A DNA stretch of 64,000 nt from Kordia sp. SMS9 (GCF_003352465.1 NZ_CP031153.1:5233501-5297500); one strand, 5' to 3'. Counted from the first letter of the stretch, positions 45,907-55,591 are shown. Numbers and translations are program-made. Notes: a model not told the origin generated them from the sequence alone.

Positions 45907-47844
45907 TTATGCGTCAATATTAGCATATACTGCATTTTTCTCAATAAATTCTCTACGTGGTGGCACTTCGTCTCCCATAAGCATTGAGAATACACGATCG
46001 GCTTCTCCTCCATTATCAATAACAACTTTTCGCAACGTTCTAAATTGAGGATTCATGGTGGTGTCCCAAAGTTGTTCGGCATTCATTTCTCCCAAACCTT
46101 TGTATCGTTGAATGTTGGCGCCTTGACCGAATTCTTCTAAGATGACATCACGCTCTTGATCGTCCCAAGCATATCTACGTTTTGCTCCTTTTTTCACCAA
46201 ATATAATGGTGGTGCAGCAATGTAAATATGTCCGTTTTCAATCAATTCTTTCATGTAACGGAAGAAGAATGTTAAGATTAACGTTGCAATATGCGATCCA
46301 TCGACATCGGCATCACACATAATTACAACTTTATGATATCTTAGTTTTGAAAGGTTTAATGCTTTGCTATCTTCTTCGGTTCCGATAGTGACACCAAGTG
46401 CTGTAAAGATGTTTTTGATTTCTTCGTTTTCAAACACTTTGTGCTGCATCGCTTTTTCTACGTTCAATATTTTACCACGTAATGGCAAGATGGCTTGAAA
46501 CATACGATCACGACCTTGCTTTGCCGTTCCACCTGCCGAATCTCCCTCGACAAGGAATACTTCACATTTTGCAGGATCTTGCTCGGAGCAATCACTTAGT
46601 TTCCCAGGCAAACCTCCAATACTCATCACCGTTTTACGCTGTACCATTTCACGCGCTTTTTGTGCTGCATGACGTGCTTGTGCTGCCAAGACCACTTTTT
46701 GCACAATGGTTTTAGCATCATCAGGATGTTCTTCTAAGTAATCCGTAAGCATTTCAGATACTGCTTGACTCACAGAAGCTGATACTTCACGGTTTCCTAG
46801 TTTTGTTTTGGTTTGTCCTTCAAATTGCGGCTCTTGAACTTTTACCGATATAATTGCGGTGAGTCCTTCACGGAAATCATCACCCGAAATATCAAACTTC
46901 AATTTGTCTAACATTCCTGATCCTTCCGCATATTTTTTCAGCGTATGCGTTAATCCTCTTCTAAATCCTGATAAGTGCGTTCCACCTTCGTGTGTATTGA
47001 TATTGTTTACATACGAATGTAAGTTTTCAGAATACGACGTATTGTACGTCATTGCTACTTCTACAGGAATTCCATTTTTTTCACCTTCAAAGGCAATTAC
47101 ATCGGCAATAATTTGCTCACGATTTCCATCTAGGTATTTAATAAATTCTTTAAGTCCTTCATCAGAATGAAAAACTTCGCCCACATACTCACCTTTTTCA
47201 TCTTTGTTACGCTTATCCGTCAAGGTAATTGTAATTCCTTTGTTTAGGTATGACAATTCGCGCATACGATTAGCAAGCGTTTCATAGTTGTACTCTAAGG
47301 TTTGTGTAAAAATAGAAGCATCTGGTCTAAACGTTACAATCGTACCATTTTTATCAGAATCACCAACGGCCTTTACAGGATACATTGGTTTTCCGCGTTC
47401 GTATTCTTGCTCCCACACTTTTCCTTCTCTAAAAACTGTGGCTTTTAAGTGATCGGATAATGCGTTTACACAACTTACACCAACTCCGTGTAATCCTCCA
47501 GAAACTTTATAAGAATCTTTATCGAATTTTCCTCCTGCACCAATTTTAGTCATGACAACTTCTAGTGCAGAAACGCCTTCTTTTTGGTGAATTCCTACTG
47601 GAATACCACGACCATTATCTTCCGTAGTGATAGAATTATCTTCATTAATGACAACACTAATCGTATCACAATGACCCGCTAACGCTTCATCAATAGAGTT
47701 ATCCACTACTTCATATACCAAATGGTGCAAACCTCGTATACCGACATCTCCAATGTACATGGATGGACGCATACGTACGTGCTCCATTCCTTCCAGTGCC
47801 TGAATACTATCGGCTGAATATTGGTTTTTTGTTTCTTCGCTCAT
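45907..47844 (-). CDS. gyrB: DNA gyrase subunit B
   Basis: A 645-residue ATPase subunit of gyrase, which introduces negative supercoils. GHKL ATPase motifs are EVVDNSIDEALAGHC and DNGRGIPVGIH; the transducer domain follows, then the TOPRIM motifs EGDSAGGTAKQGRDR and DADVDGSHI, and the C-terminal RYKGLGEMNAEQLW block. The length fits the short GyrB form without the E. coli insert. Confidence 0.96.
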   Translation of the reverse strand: MSEETKNQYSADSIQALEGMEHVRMRPSMYIGDVGIRGLHHLVYEVVDNSIDEALAGHCDTISVVINEDNSITTEDNGRGIPVGIHQKEGVSALEVVMTKIGAGGKFDKDSYKVSGGLHGVGVSCVNALSDHLKATVFREGKVWEQEYERGKPMYPVKAVGDSDKNGTIVTFRPDASIFTQTLEYNYETLANRMRELSYLNKGITITLTDKRNKDEKGEYVGEVFHSDEGLKEFIKYLDGNREQIIADVIAFEGEKNGIPVEVAMTYNTSYSENLHSYVNNINTHEGGTHLSGFRRGLTHTLKKYAEGSGMLDKLKFDISGDDFREGLTAIISVKVQEPQFEGQTKTKLGNREVSASVSQAVSEMLTDYLEEHPDDAKTIVQKVVLAAQARHAAQKAREMVQRKTVMSIGGLPGKLSDCSEQDPAKCEVFLVEGDSAGGTAKQGRDRMFQAILPLRGKILNVEKAMQHKVFENEEIKNIFTALGVTIGTEEDSKALNLSKLRYHKVVIMCDADVDGSHIATLILTFFFRYMKELIENGHIYIAAPPLYLVKKGAKRRYAWDDQERDVILEEFGQGANIQRYKGLGEMNAEQLWDTTMNPQFRTLRKVVIDNGGEADRVFSMLMGDEVPPRREFIEKNAVYANIDA

Positions 47845-48218
47845 AAATATTCTCCTTAATTTTTATATTTTTAAACAGTGTTACTTGTTGTTTTTTATTT
47901 TGCTTGTAAACAACAAATATAAGATTTCAAAAATTCATTTTTACATACTTTTAAGCAGCTTTTAAAATAGTTATTAACATTTATCACTTTTACCTAAAAT
48001 TCCTTAAAACGCTTTAAAATAGCCTTACACGCATTTTTACATTATTTTTTTACGTAAGTCTGATTGCTTTTTTACAGAATCGCTTAAAAGCCATCTATTG
48101 CCCTTTCATTTTGTGCTAAAAACAACGCGAAACCGCTTTTTCTGCTCGAAAGTCACTTTTACTAGCACTATTTTAGTAGCTTTACACGTATTAATACTAT
48201 TCTACTAAATATTTATCA
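47845..48218. other. Non-coding divergent region between gyrB and a T9SS gene
   Basis: About 370 bp without a gene. It carries a candidate gyrB -7 box and a stretch rich in short AAAATAG/CTTTTAAAA-type motifs. Nothing else recognisable was seen. Confidence 0.5.
47914..47921 (-). promoter_or_regulatory. Candidate -7 box for gyrB
   Basis: Minus-strand TATATTTG fits TAnnTTTG, 70 bp upstream of the gyrB start. The -33 box is not evident. Confidence 0.4.
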
Positions 48219-49235
48219 ATGAAAACAAAATTACTCTTACTTGCATTATTTTTTAGTATTGCAGGATTTTCACAAACTATTGCATCCTTCAATACGGATC
48301 CAAATTCTGATTTTACGATTGTCAACCCTTCTATGACTTTTGACCAAACACCCACAGGCGCCAATATTTTTTGGGACTTTAATGGGTCAACTCCTACAGG
48401 AAACAACGTTGACACCTATGCAGCACCAACTGCGATGCAACTAACTACATATCCCGGCACTACGGATGTACAAAGTATTACTTTACAAGGTGGAACACCT
48501 GTAACTAGCACGTTCTTTTTGAGAGAAGACGGCACAGGAAATTATATTACAGGAGCTTCACAAGGAGATATTGTTTTAAATTATAGTACTACAAATGCCT
48601 TTGTAGGATTGTTTCCTTTAAGTTTTGGCGACACCAATTCTGGTACAGCCGCAGGAACATTTTCTTTTATGGGAACCAGCGGAACATTCACAGGAACGTT
48701 TACAGCTACCGTAGATGCGTATGGAACGTTAAGTATGGACGCTGTTCTTTGCTGTGGAGGATACACGGGAAATGTAACACGTTTACGCATAGACCAAACA
48801 TTAAGTTTTAGCATTCCTCCTATTTTTAATAATATTGGAACTTTGACACAAACAACGTATTACTATTATGATAATAATGCTGATAATATTGCTTTTAGAT
48901 ATAACAATGTTGTGGTTGTCTCTGCTTTTCTAGGAGTGAATGAAACCACAGAGACTTTTGAACGTAATACTGAGATAACACTGTCTACCGATACGTTTGA
49001 TGCTGAGCAGTTTCAGTTGTATCCTAATCCTGCGAAAGATTTTATAACCATTGATGCAACAACGAATCAAGCGATTAAAACCGTTTCTATTGTAGATGTA
49101 CAAGGAAGAAATGTGTTTACTGCCAACGGAAATACTTCTAGAATTTCGGTAGCAAACTTGCAACAAGGAATGTATTTTGTAACGCTTACAACGGAAACAG
49201 GCGCGATTACTACAAAGAAATTTATCAAACAATAG
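48219..49235 (+). CDS. T9SS type A secreted protein, 338 residues
   Basis: It has a signal peptide (MKTKLLLLALFFSIAGFSQ) and a strand-rich body with FTIVNPSMTFDQTPTGANIF and many Thr/Gly residues. The C-terminal type A sorting domain starts near residue 262 (FQLYPNPAKDFITID, VDVQGRNVF, NLQQGMYFVTLTT, KFIKQ). The body resembles a secreted structural protein without catalytic motifs. It stands alone between gyrB and a hairpin terminator. Confidence 0.85.
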   Translation: MKTKLLLLALFFSIAGFSQTIASFNTDPNSDFTIVNPSMTFDQTPTGANIFWDFNGSTPTGNNVDTYAAPTAMQLTTYPGTTDVQSITLQGGTPVTSTFFLREDGTGNYITGASQGDIVLNYSTTNAFVGLFPLSFGDTNSGTAAGTFSFMGTSGTFTGTFTATVDAYGTLSMDAVLCCGGYTGNVTRLRIDQTLSFSIPPIFNNIGTLTQTTYYYYDNNADNIAFRYNNVVVVSAFLGVNETTETFERNTEITLSTDTFDAEQFQLYPNPAKDFITIDATTNQAIKTVSIVDVQGRNVFTANGNTSRISVANLQQGMYFVTLTTETGAITTKKFIKQ

Positions 49236-49255
49236 TTTGAACTTACTTATATAAT

Positions 49256-49292
49256 AAAAACGCTCAGAATTGCATTAATTTTGAGCGTTTTT
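49256..49292. terminator. Bidirectional Rho-independent terminator
   Basis: Stem AAAAACGCTCA / TGAGCGTTTTT with a loop of about 15 bases that is partly paired, 21 bp after the T9SS stop and 13 bp past the stop of the leftward barrel gene. Confidence 0.88.
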
Positions 49293-49304
49293 TTAGTTTT
49301 CATG

Positions 49305-49943
49305 TCAAAAGATATAGGCTATTTTGGGCACTAGTGCCAAACCGCCAATATTTTCCCGCACCGCACCTTCTACTTTATAAGGTGCGTAATGCATACTGAC
49401 ACCAACTATAAATTGTGCATCGTCGTTAAAAGAATGTTTATATTCCAATCCAGGCGCAAATAGAATAGCGCCTACGGTTTCATATTTAGTCTCTCCTTCT
49501 TGGCCTGAGTAAAATGGATTTCTAGCATCCGTTGTAATCATAGATCCTCCAACACCCAATTTGATATCAAATTGTCCTTTGTCTGAAGTCGCGAGACTCT
49601 TTTTAAAGTTGACTAAAATATTAAACATCATGGTACTTTTTACTTGAATCGTATCAATGGTTCGTCTGTAAAGAAAATCATCTTTTTGATTGGGAATTAC
49701 AAATTGCAACGAAAGTCCAATAGCTCTTTTTCGCCTTAAATTATAATCCACACTAAAATCAAAAAAAGGTGCGGTTCCAAAGTATTGGCTTAAATCTCCA
49801 AGTGGCATAAATACGCCGCCACCAAGACTGACATCAACTTTTTCAAGCGGATCATAGCTGTAAGAATCATTTGTGTCATCTTGGGAAAAGATGCATTGGG
49901 AACTAAAAAAATAGACGAGAATAAGTAACGTAATTTTTTTCAT
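49305..49943 (-). CDS. Outer membrane beta-barrel protein
   Basis: A 212-residue protein with a signal peptide (MKKITLLILVYFFSSQCIFS). The mature part starts with an acidic linker and DVSLGGGVFMPLGDLSQYF, then alternating strands ending in aromatic residues, and ends LALVPKIAYIF with a terminal Phe as in barrel proteins. It fits the small OmpW/OprF-like barrel type. No more specific function can be given. Confidence 0.75.
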   Translation of the reverse strand: MKKITLLILVYFFSSQCIFSQDDTNDSYSYDPLEKVDVSLGGGVFMPLGDLSQYFGTAPFFDFSVDYNLRRKRAIGLSLQFVIPNQKDDFLYRRTIDTIQVKSTMMFNILVNFKKSLATSDKGQFDIKLGVGGSMITTDARNPFYSGQEGETKYETVGAILFAPGLEYKHSFNDDAQFIVGVSMHYAPYKVEGAVRENIGGLALVPKIAYIF

Positions 49944-50110
49944 AAAAATGGTTTTAATGTTAATTCAAAAGTGTTGTAAACGTGCTATTTACTTTTTTTC
50001 AATCACAAAAAACATGCCTTTTTACAGGTTTTAAGAAAACGTTATGATTTGATATGCGTTAGTTATTTCTTTAGAAAAGTTCTGTACTGAAAGACCAAAA
50101 TGACTTGTTT

Positions 50111-51130
50111 TTACAACAGTATTGCGCCCGATCCATTGCCAGTAGCGTAGCTAATTTCACCATAATTAAAACCAACGCCCGAAGCAATATCATTTTGCAA
50201 TAACAATGCGCCGTCCGCATCAATATAGTCTAGTAAAGGTGCTAATTGTGTAAGATTGGAGATTCCTATGGAAGATTCGGTCATGCAACCTGCCATGATT
50301 TTTAACTGTTTTGCTTTCGCGATTTGTATCATTTGCAACGCTGGCGTCATGCCACCACATTTCATCAGTTTGATATTGATGCCGTGAAACACTTTTGCAC
50401 AGGTAGAAACATCCGCTAGTTTTTGACAGCTTTCGTCTGCAATAATTGGCAACACACTTTCTTTTTTCAAGATTTCCATGCCTTTCCAATTGTCGGCTTG
50501 CAATGGTTGTTCTATGAATTCGACACCGAGTTGTTTGAGAATTTCTGCGTTTTTAAGGGTTTCTTCAACGGTCCAAGCGCAATTGGCATCAACTCTAAAC
50601 ACAGCATCGGTGACTTCACGGAGTTTTTGTATGATTTCCACATCGTTTTTGGTGCCTAATTTTATTTTATAGATAGGCCAAGGTGTTTGCTGAATTTTGG
50701 ATTGCATGACAGGAATTTCGTCAATTCCAATCGTGTAATTTGTTTTAGGAAGTTTCAAATCGTGTTCGCTCCAAAAACGGCGCAATGGCTTTTGTTGTTG
50801 CTTCGCGTACAAATCCCAATAGGCACAATCAATCGCGCACAAGGCAAAATAATTGTCTTTCAATTTCGGTTCAAGTTGTTCCCAAAGTTGTGTTGGATGT
50901 GTATGTTCTTCTAAAGCTTCAAGTATCGCTGAGACACTTCTGGCGGAAGCCTGTATACTTTCAACAGTACTATTGTAATACGGATTCACAGTAGCTTCTC
51001 CGTAGCCTGTATACATTCCATCTGAAATAGCAACGACCACCGTTTTTTGCACCGTCACTGTATACCGTGAAATTGTAAACGGATCTTTCAACGGAAGTTC
51101 AAAATTGTGTATGGTCAGTTGGAGCTTCAT
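50111..51130 (-). CDS. Enolase-superfamily dipeptide epimerase (L-Ala-D/L-Glu type)
   Basis: A 339-residue cytoplasmic enzyme. The barrel residues of the muconate-lactonising/epimerase group are present: KxK in YKIKLG (about residues 178-183), metal ligands in RVDANCAW, EQP and ADES, and the second base Lys in KLMKCGG. C-terminal GCMTESSIGI and DADGALLL match L-Ala-D/L-Glu epimerases, which help recycle cell-wall murein peptides. The exact dipeptide specificity is inferred. A minus-strand TATCTTTA (51135-51142) sits 5 bp from the start, so the message may be nearly leaderless. Confidence 0.85.
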   Translation of the reverse strand: MKLQLTIHNFELPLKDPFTISRYTVTVQKTVVVAISDGMYTGYGEATVNPYYNSTVESIQASARSVSAILEALEEHTHPTQLWEQLEPKLKDNYFALCAIDCAYWDLYAKQQQKPLRRFWSEHDLKLPKTNYTIGIDEIPVMQSKIQQTPWPIYKIKLGTKNDVEIIQKLREVTDAVFRVDANCAWTVEETLKNAEILKQLGVEFIEQPLQADNWKGMEILKKESVLPIIADESCQKLADVSTCAKVFHGINIKLMKCGGMTPALQMIQIAKAKQLKIMAGCMTESSIGISNLTQLAPLLDYIDADGALLLQNDIASGVGFNYGEISYATGNGSGAILL

Positions 51131-51173
51131 ATTTTAAAGATACATTTTCTTATCTTACCAAAAATTATTTTGT

Positions 51174-51380
51174 ATGAGTAAAGTTGCTTATAAAAGATTA
51201 GCTATTTTTTGTGTAATCATTACCGCTTTTGGCGCAATTCCTGAAATTTCACGAATAATGACTTCAAATGCACCCGATATTGCACCACAAAGAACCTACT
51301 TAACTATTATGGTTGTGTCGATAACCTGTGGTATTTTGTATCTAGCATTCTATTTTTGGCGAAAAGGCACTAAAAAATAA
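51174..51380 (+). CDS. Small two-helix membrane protein, function unknown
   Basis: A 68-residue protein with hydrophobic segments at about 8-22 and 42-60 and a basic tail WRKGTKK. No family recognised. It is followed directly by a hairpin terminator, which supports it as a real transcription unit. Confidence 0.55.
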   Translation: MSKVAYKRLAIFCVIITAFGAIPEISRIMTSNAPDIAPQRTYLTIMVVSITCGILYLAFYFWRKGTKK

Positions 51381-51410
51381 AAGCGCCATACAGTTGTATA
51401 TGACGCTTTT
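51379..51410 (+). terminator. Rho-independent terminator of the small membrane protein gene
   Basis: Stem AAAAGCG / CGCTTTT with a further CATA / TATG inside, starting at the stop codon. Confidence 0.75.
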
Positions 51411-51456
51411 GTAGATATGTAATTGAAAAATGTGTGTCTCAGTTTGATACTTTTTG

Positions 51457-51602
51457 TCATTCCTACGAAGGCAGGAATCTATTTATTTTCCATAGCACTT
51501 CTCGATGCGAAATTTCTAGTAGAATTTCACTCGAAGTGACGTTTGAATTCTTGTTGTATTTTTAGATTTCATTTTTATAGATTCCCGCCTACGCGGGAAT
51601 GA
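51457..51602. repeat. Nested palindromic intergenic element
   Basis: Outer arms of 24 bp (51457-51480 and 51579-51602; core ATTCCCGCCTACGCGGGAAT on the right) are imperfect inverted repeats of each other. Inside lies a second imperfect palindrome at 51496-51541 (CACTTCTCGATGCGAAA ... TCACTCGAAGTGACG), related to the sequence at 57356-57410. No coding capacity. Repeats of both kinds occur between genes in many flavobacteria. Confidence 0.7.
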
Positions 51603-51615
51603 TAAAAAGAACTAA

Positions 51616-53280
51616 TTAATACGCTTCTTCATGCACATTTGCCACCGCTCTTCCAGAAGGATCGTTCATGTTTTTGAAAGATTCATCCCATTCCAAAGCG
51701 GTTACCGAACTACAGGCTACTGATGGTACCGAAGGCACTGTTAACGAAGCTGTTTCTGATGGAAAATGCTCCTCAAATATGCTGCGATAGTAATATTCTT
51801 CTTTTGCTCTTGGTGTTTGTACTGGGAAACGGAATTTTGCGTTTGCCAATTGCTCGTCCGAAACTTCGCTTTCTACTAATTCTTTTAAGGTATCAATCCA
51901 GTCGTAGCCTACGCCATCACTAAATTGTTCTTTTTGTCGCCATGCAACGCTTTCTGGTAAGTAGGATTCAAATGCTTTGCGCAATACCCACTTTTCCATA
52001 CGTTCGCCGTTGATCATTTTGTCTTTTGGATTGATGCGCATGGCAACATCCATAAATTCTTTGTCTAAGAAAGGCACACGCCCTTCTATTCCCCAAGCTG
52101 CCAATGATTTGTTGGCACGTAAACAATCGTATTGGTATAATTTGTCTAGTTTACGAACGGTTTCTTTGTGTAATTCTTCCGCACTTGGCGCTTTGTGGAA
52201 GTATAAATAGCCTCCAAAAATTTCGTCAGCACCTTCGCCTGAGAGTACCATTTTGATTCCCATAGATTTGATGACTCTTGCCATTAAGTACATTGGCGTT
52301 GAAGCTCTTATCGTAGTAATATCGTAGGTTTCTAAGTGATAAATAACATCTTTTATTGCATCCAACCCTTCTTGAATGGTAAAGGTAATTTCGTGATGCA
52401 CGGTTCCGATATGATCTGCCACTTTTCTAGCAGCAGCTAAATCTGGCGAACCTTTCAATCCGATAGAGAACGAATGCAATTGTGGCCACCAAGCTTCTGC
52501 TGTATCGTCTGATTCGATACGTTTTTGCGCATATTTTTTCGCTACGGCAGAAGTGATCGAAGAATCCAATCCGCCCGAAAGTAACACTCCGTAAGGTACA
52601 TCAGACATTAATTGTCTGTGAATGGAAGCTTCTAAGGCTTCACGCAGTTCGTCAATGCTTGTTTGGTTTTCTTTGACAGCTTCATAGTCCATCCAATCGC
52701 GTTGGTACCATTGTTTTAATTCGCCGATTTTACTATCTAAATAGTATCCTGGAGGAAATACTTCAATTTTACTACATACACCTTCTAAAGCTTTCAATTC
52801 AGACGCTACATAGAATGTTCCGTGTTTATCCCAACCAATATATAAAGGAATGATTCCCATATGATCTCTTGCTACTAAATACGCATCTTGTTGTGCATCA
52901 TACAATGCAAAACCAAAAATTCCGTTCAATTCATCTAAAAACGTACTTCCTTTTTCTTTGTATAAGGCAAGAATGACTTCACAATCGGATTGTGTTTGAA
53001 AGTTATACGAACCTTCAAACTGTTTGCGTAATTCTCTATGATTGTATATTTCTCCGTTCGCCGCCAAGATTAATTGTTTATCTTCACTGAACAAAGGTTG
53101 TTTTCCTGATACTGGATCGACAATTGCTAAACGTTCATGCGTTAGAATTGCATTTTCAGCACTGTAAATTCCACTCCAATCCGGTCCACGATGACGGATT
53201 TTTTTCGACATTTCTAAAAGTTGAGGTCTCAACGCTTCAGATTTTTGTTTAAGCTCAAAGGCACATACAATTCCACACAT
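51616..53280 (-). CDS. asnB: Asparagine synthase (glutamine-hydrolysing) AsnB
   Basis: A 554-residue cytoplasmic enzyme that makes asparagine from aspartate with ATP and glutamine. The start is at 53280 (MCGIVCAFE), because Cys2 must become the N-terminal nucleophile of the glutaminase domain; an upstream in-frame ATG at 53298 would bury it. The glutaminase domain has RHRGPDWSG, LAIVDP and LAANGEIYNH. The synthetase domain has the ATP pyrophosphatase loop LLSGGLDSSI (about residue 240) and SGEGADEIFGGY. Length matches E. coli AsnB. Confidence 0.95.
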   Translation of the reverse strand: MCGIVCAFELKQKSEALRPQLLEMSKKIRHRGPDWSGIYSAENAILTHERLAIVDPVSGKQPLFSEDKQLILAANGEIYNHRELRKQFEGSYNFQTQSDCEVILALYKEKGSTFLDELNGIFGFALYDAQQDAYLVARDHMGIIPLYIGWDKHGTFYVASELKALEGVCSKIEVFPPGYYLDSKIGELKQWYQRDWMDYEAVKENQTSIDELREALEASIHRQLMSDVPYGVLLSGGLDSSITSAVAKKYAQKRIESDDTAEAWWPQLHSFSIGLKGSPDLAAARKVADHIGTVHHEITFTIQEGLDAIKDVIYHLETYDITTIRASTPMYLMARVIKSMGIKMVLSGEGADEIFGGYLYFHKAPSAEELHKETVRKLDKLYQYDCLRANKSLAAWGIEGRVPFLDKEFMDVAMRINPKDKMINGERMEKWVLRKAFESYLPESVAWRQKEQFSDGVGYDWIDTLKELVESEVSDEQLANAKFRFPVQTPRAKEEYYYRSIFEEHFPSETASLTVPSVPSVACSSVTALEWDESFKNMNDPSGRAVANVHEEAY

Positions 53281-53691
53281 AATTTTTCTTTTTTTCAATT
53301 ACAGTACAAATATTAGGTATAACTTTCAATTTAAAAACATAATAATCATTTATACTTACAATTTAAAACTATAAATATTACTTTTATTGTTAATTGAAAT
53401 TATTTAACGCTAAAAGTACTTCCAAACTTTCAAACTATAAAAAAGGTATAAAAAAAGAAGCTATCTTAAACGGCAAGGTTTCAAAAAGTAAGATATATCT
53501 GATAATATATTCAGATAAACCAATCATCCATTGAGAAATACACTTCATAGATTGCTATTTTACGTCCAGCTATTCATGCCCTAGTTTTGTCTTGAAAATT
53601 TTACATAGTCTCATCAATATTAAACGAATAGCTATTCTATTTGACTATGAAAAACTTCATCATATACATATTAATTTAATACACATTACAC
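53281..53691. other. Non-coding divergent region between asnB and an orphan gene
   Basis: About 410 bp, AT-rich, no gene. At 53451-53470 it contains a copy of the left arm of the 36880-36947 terminator (19 of 20 positions) without the matching right arm. A TTTG at 53640-53643 precedes TATACATA by 19 bp, a weak promoter candidate for the following gene. Confidence 0.5.
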
Positions 53692-54705
53692 ATGGCAATT
53701 ATTAGCAACTTTGAATTACTTTACAAACCTATAGCACCAGTAACTGGACCTTCTGCAGAAGTTGGAAGAGTCGTTGTACAAGGTTATTTTTTAGAAATCT
53801 CTAATCTTGAAAATAGAGATATTAAGCTCATATTAAGAACTCGGACTCCGGTTAGAGTCATTCCATCTAGCCCAAATACTGAATTTACGAACACAAATAA
53901 TACGGTGGCTTTTGACATTACATCAGACAATGTATTTAGCACTACAATGACAAGCGCTGGTGAACAGATTGCTGGAAAACAATTAGGGCATTATGTGCCT
54001 TGTCTTTTTATTCCTGCTGGCCAAACAGCATCAGTGGCTATTTTACCTAATTTGGCAAACTTATTTATGTCTCCTACTGCTGATTTAGCTATTAGAGGAT
54101 ATACTGAGTTACTCCTAAGTTCTAACATAGATTCTTTTAGTCCATTGACATTCTCAGACCCAGAAACGGCTCGCATTTTAGTTTCTGCGGAACATAGAGG
54201 TACCTTTTTAGATCCACAGTTTGATCCTAGTTATAGTGGAACACAAACCAATTTAGATTTTGATCAATTGTCATATAGTCTAAATACAGCCAATGGAAAA
54301 GCATTGCAAGTGATTAATACACATGCACCGTGTAATGATCCGTTTCAAAACTTACTCACAAGTAATGCCCTAATTACGGGGATGCGATCATTAGCACCAA
54401 CTACTTCAGAAACATCTTTGAGTACATTAAGTGATACTTTGTTTAAAGGTGCCAACAGCCCTAAAAGAAGTACTGGCGCTATGGTCGGTGCTACACCCGT
54501 AAGGTTTAAATACGCTGTTAAAGATGGCAAATATGTTGTAGACGAAGAAAGTGCTTTAACTGCGCTAAATTTAATTATGAAAAGAAAACGATTGACAAAG
54601 AAAGAAATAGATGCTGAAACTTTAGTTAAAAATATCAATAAAGCACTTAGCGGCGATAAGCGTGCTGACAAGTATGTTAATGAAATGCTTGATACGTTGA
54701 TTTAA
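53692..54705 (+). CDS. Unrecognised 337-residue protein without signal peptide
   Basis: No signal peptide or membrane segment is visible. Residues 1-160 read as beta-rich (VVVQGYFLEISNLENRDIKL, VAFDITSDNVF, GHYVPCLFIPAGQTASVAIL). A middle part is rich in Ser/Thr, and a basic helical tail from about residue 275 (MKRKRLTKKEIDAETLVKNI) ends in MLDTLI. The start MAIISNFELLYKP is followed at once by the beta domain. I recognise no family. It is alone between asnB (divergent) and a DUF2911 gene, with hairpins downstream. Confidence 0.7.
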   Translation: MAIISNFELLYKPIAPVTGPSAEVGRVVVQGYFLEISNLENRDIKLILRTRTPVRVIPSSPNTEFTNTNNTVAFDITSDNVFSTTMTSAGEQIAGKQLGHYVPCLFIPAGQTASVAILPNLANLFMSPTADLAIRGYTELLLSSNIDSFSPLTFSDPETARILVSAEHRGTFLDPQFDPSYSGTQTNLDFDQLSYSLNTANGKALQVINTHAPCNDPFQNLLTSNALITGMRSLAPTTSETSLSTLSDTLFKGANSPKRSTGAMVGATPVRFKYAVKDGKYVVDEESALTALNLIMKRKRLTKKEIDAETLVKNINKALSGDKRADKYVNEMLDTLI

Positions 54706-54737
54706 AATACTAATTAGTTTCCGATTCATATTTTAAA

Positions 54738-54766
54738 AGCGGGATTTCCTTAACGGATTTCCCGCT
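54738..54766 (+). terminator. Hairpin downstream of the orphan gene
   Basis: GC-rich stem AGCGGGA / TCCCGCT with inner TCC / GGA. The T-run after it is weak, so it may be a stabilising or Rho-assisted end rather than a full terminator. Confidence 0.45.
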
Positions 54767-54921
54767 GTAGCATGTATTGATTTTTATCAAAAAAATACGG
54801 CTTTCCCTTACATATTTGCTTGTGAATCGTTTGTATGCTCTATAATTTTAACATCTTAATTGAAAGTTTAACAAAATCCTAAGAAGAAGTTTTACTACTT
54901 TTATCTCGAAATAATTGCACG

Positions 54922-55461
54922 ATGAAAAAGCATTTTTTAGCCACAGGATTTTTAATCATTACTTTATTATTTAGTATAGATGCCACTGCACAAAAGTTCA
55001 GTGATGTTGATAAGAGTCCGCATGACATCAGTTATTTTAAAGCCAAACGAAATGCACCACCCATTATTAAAGTGGTGTATGGAAGACCACAAAAGAAAGG
55101 TCGTAGTATTTTTGGAAGCTTAGTTCCTTATGGAAAAGTTTGGCGTACTGGCGCTAATGAAGCCACAGAAGTTACTTTTTTTAAAGACGTAACATTAGGA
55201 GACCAAGAAATTAAAGCAGGAACGTACAGTTTGTTTACCATTCCCAATAAAAATTCTTGGACAATTATTATAAATTCAGACACCGACATTTGGGGATCTT
55301 ATTATTACAATAAAGATAATGATGTAGCTCGCCTAGATGTTCCTGTCAATAAAATTGATGCTTTAGAGTATTTTTCTATTGCATTCACAAAGGAAACTGA
55401 TGGTGCTCGCATGATACTAGCATGGGACAATATTAGTGCTGCGGTACCGTTTAGTTTTTAA
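54922..55461 (+). CDS. DUF2911 family secreted protein
   Basis: A 179-residue protein with a signal peptide (MKKHFLATGFLIITLLFSIDATAQ). The DUF2911 blocks are complete: VVYGRPQKKGRSIFG, LVPYGKVWRTGANEAT, AGTYSLFTIPN, WTIIIN and MILAWD. The family occurs in Bacteroidota and has no known function. A candidate -7 box TACTTTTA lies at 54896-54903. It is monocistronic with its own terminator. Confidence 0.9.
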   Translation: MKKHFLATGFLIITLLFSIDATAQKFSDVDKSPHDISYFKAKRNAPPIIKVVYGRPQKKGRSIFGSLVPYGKVWRTGANEATEVTFFKDVTLGDQEIKAGTYSLFTIPNKNSWTIIINSDTDIWGSYYYNKDNDVARLDVPVNKIDALEYFSIAFTKETDGARMILAWDNISAAVPFSF

Positions 55462-55495
55462 TTATTCTTTATTTATTGTTATTATTGGTTATTTG

Positions 55496-55528
55496 AAAAC
55501 TCAGAATTCTTACGACTTCTGAGTTTTT
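55496..55528 (+). terminator. Rho-independent terminator of the DUF2911 gene
   Basis: A perfect 11 bp stem AAAACTCAGAA / TTCTGAGTTTT and a T-run, 34 bp after the stop. Confidence 0.92.
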
Positions 55529-55591
55529 GTTTTTTAGGATCTCTTGAGAGATCAGTAGTGAGTTATTAGTATTGAGATTAGGAAGTTGCAA

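Noticed and set aside
53281..53298. Upstream in-frame ATG for asnB adding MKKRKI
   Set aside because: It would hide the catalytic Cys2 of the glutaminase domain, so the start at 53280 is preferred.
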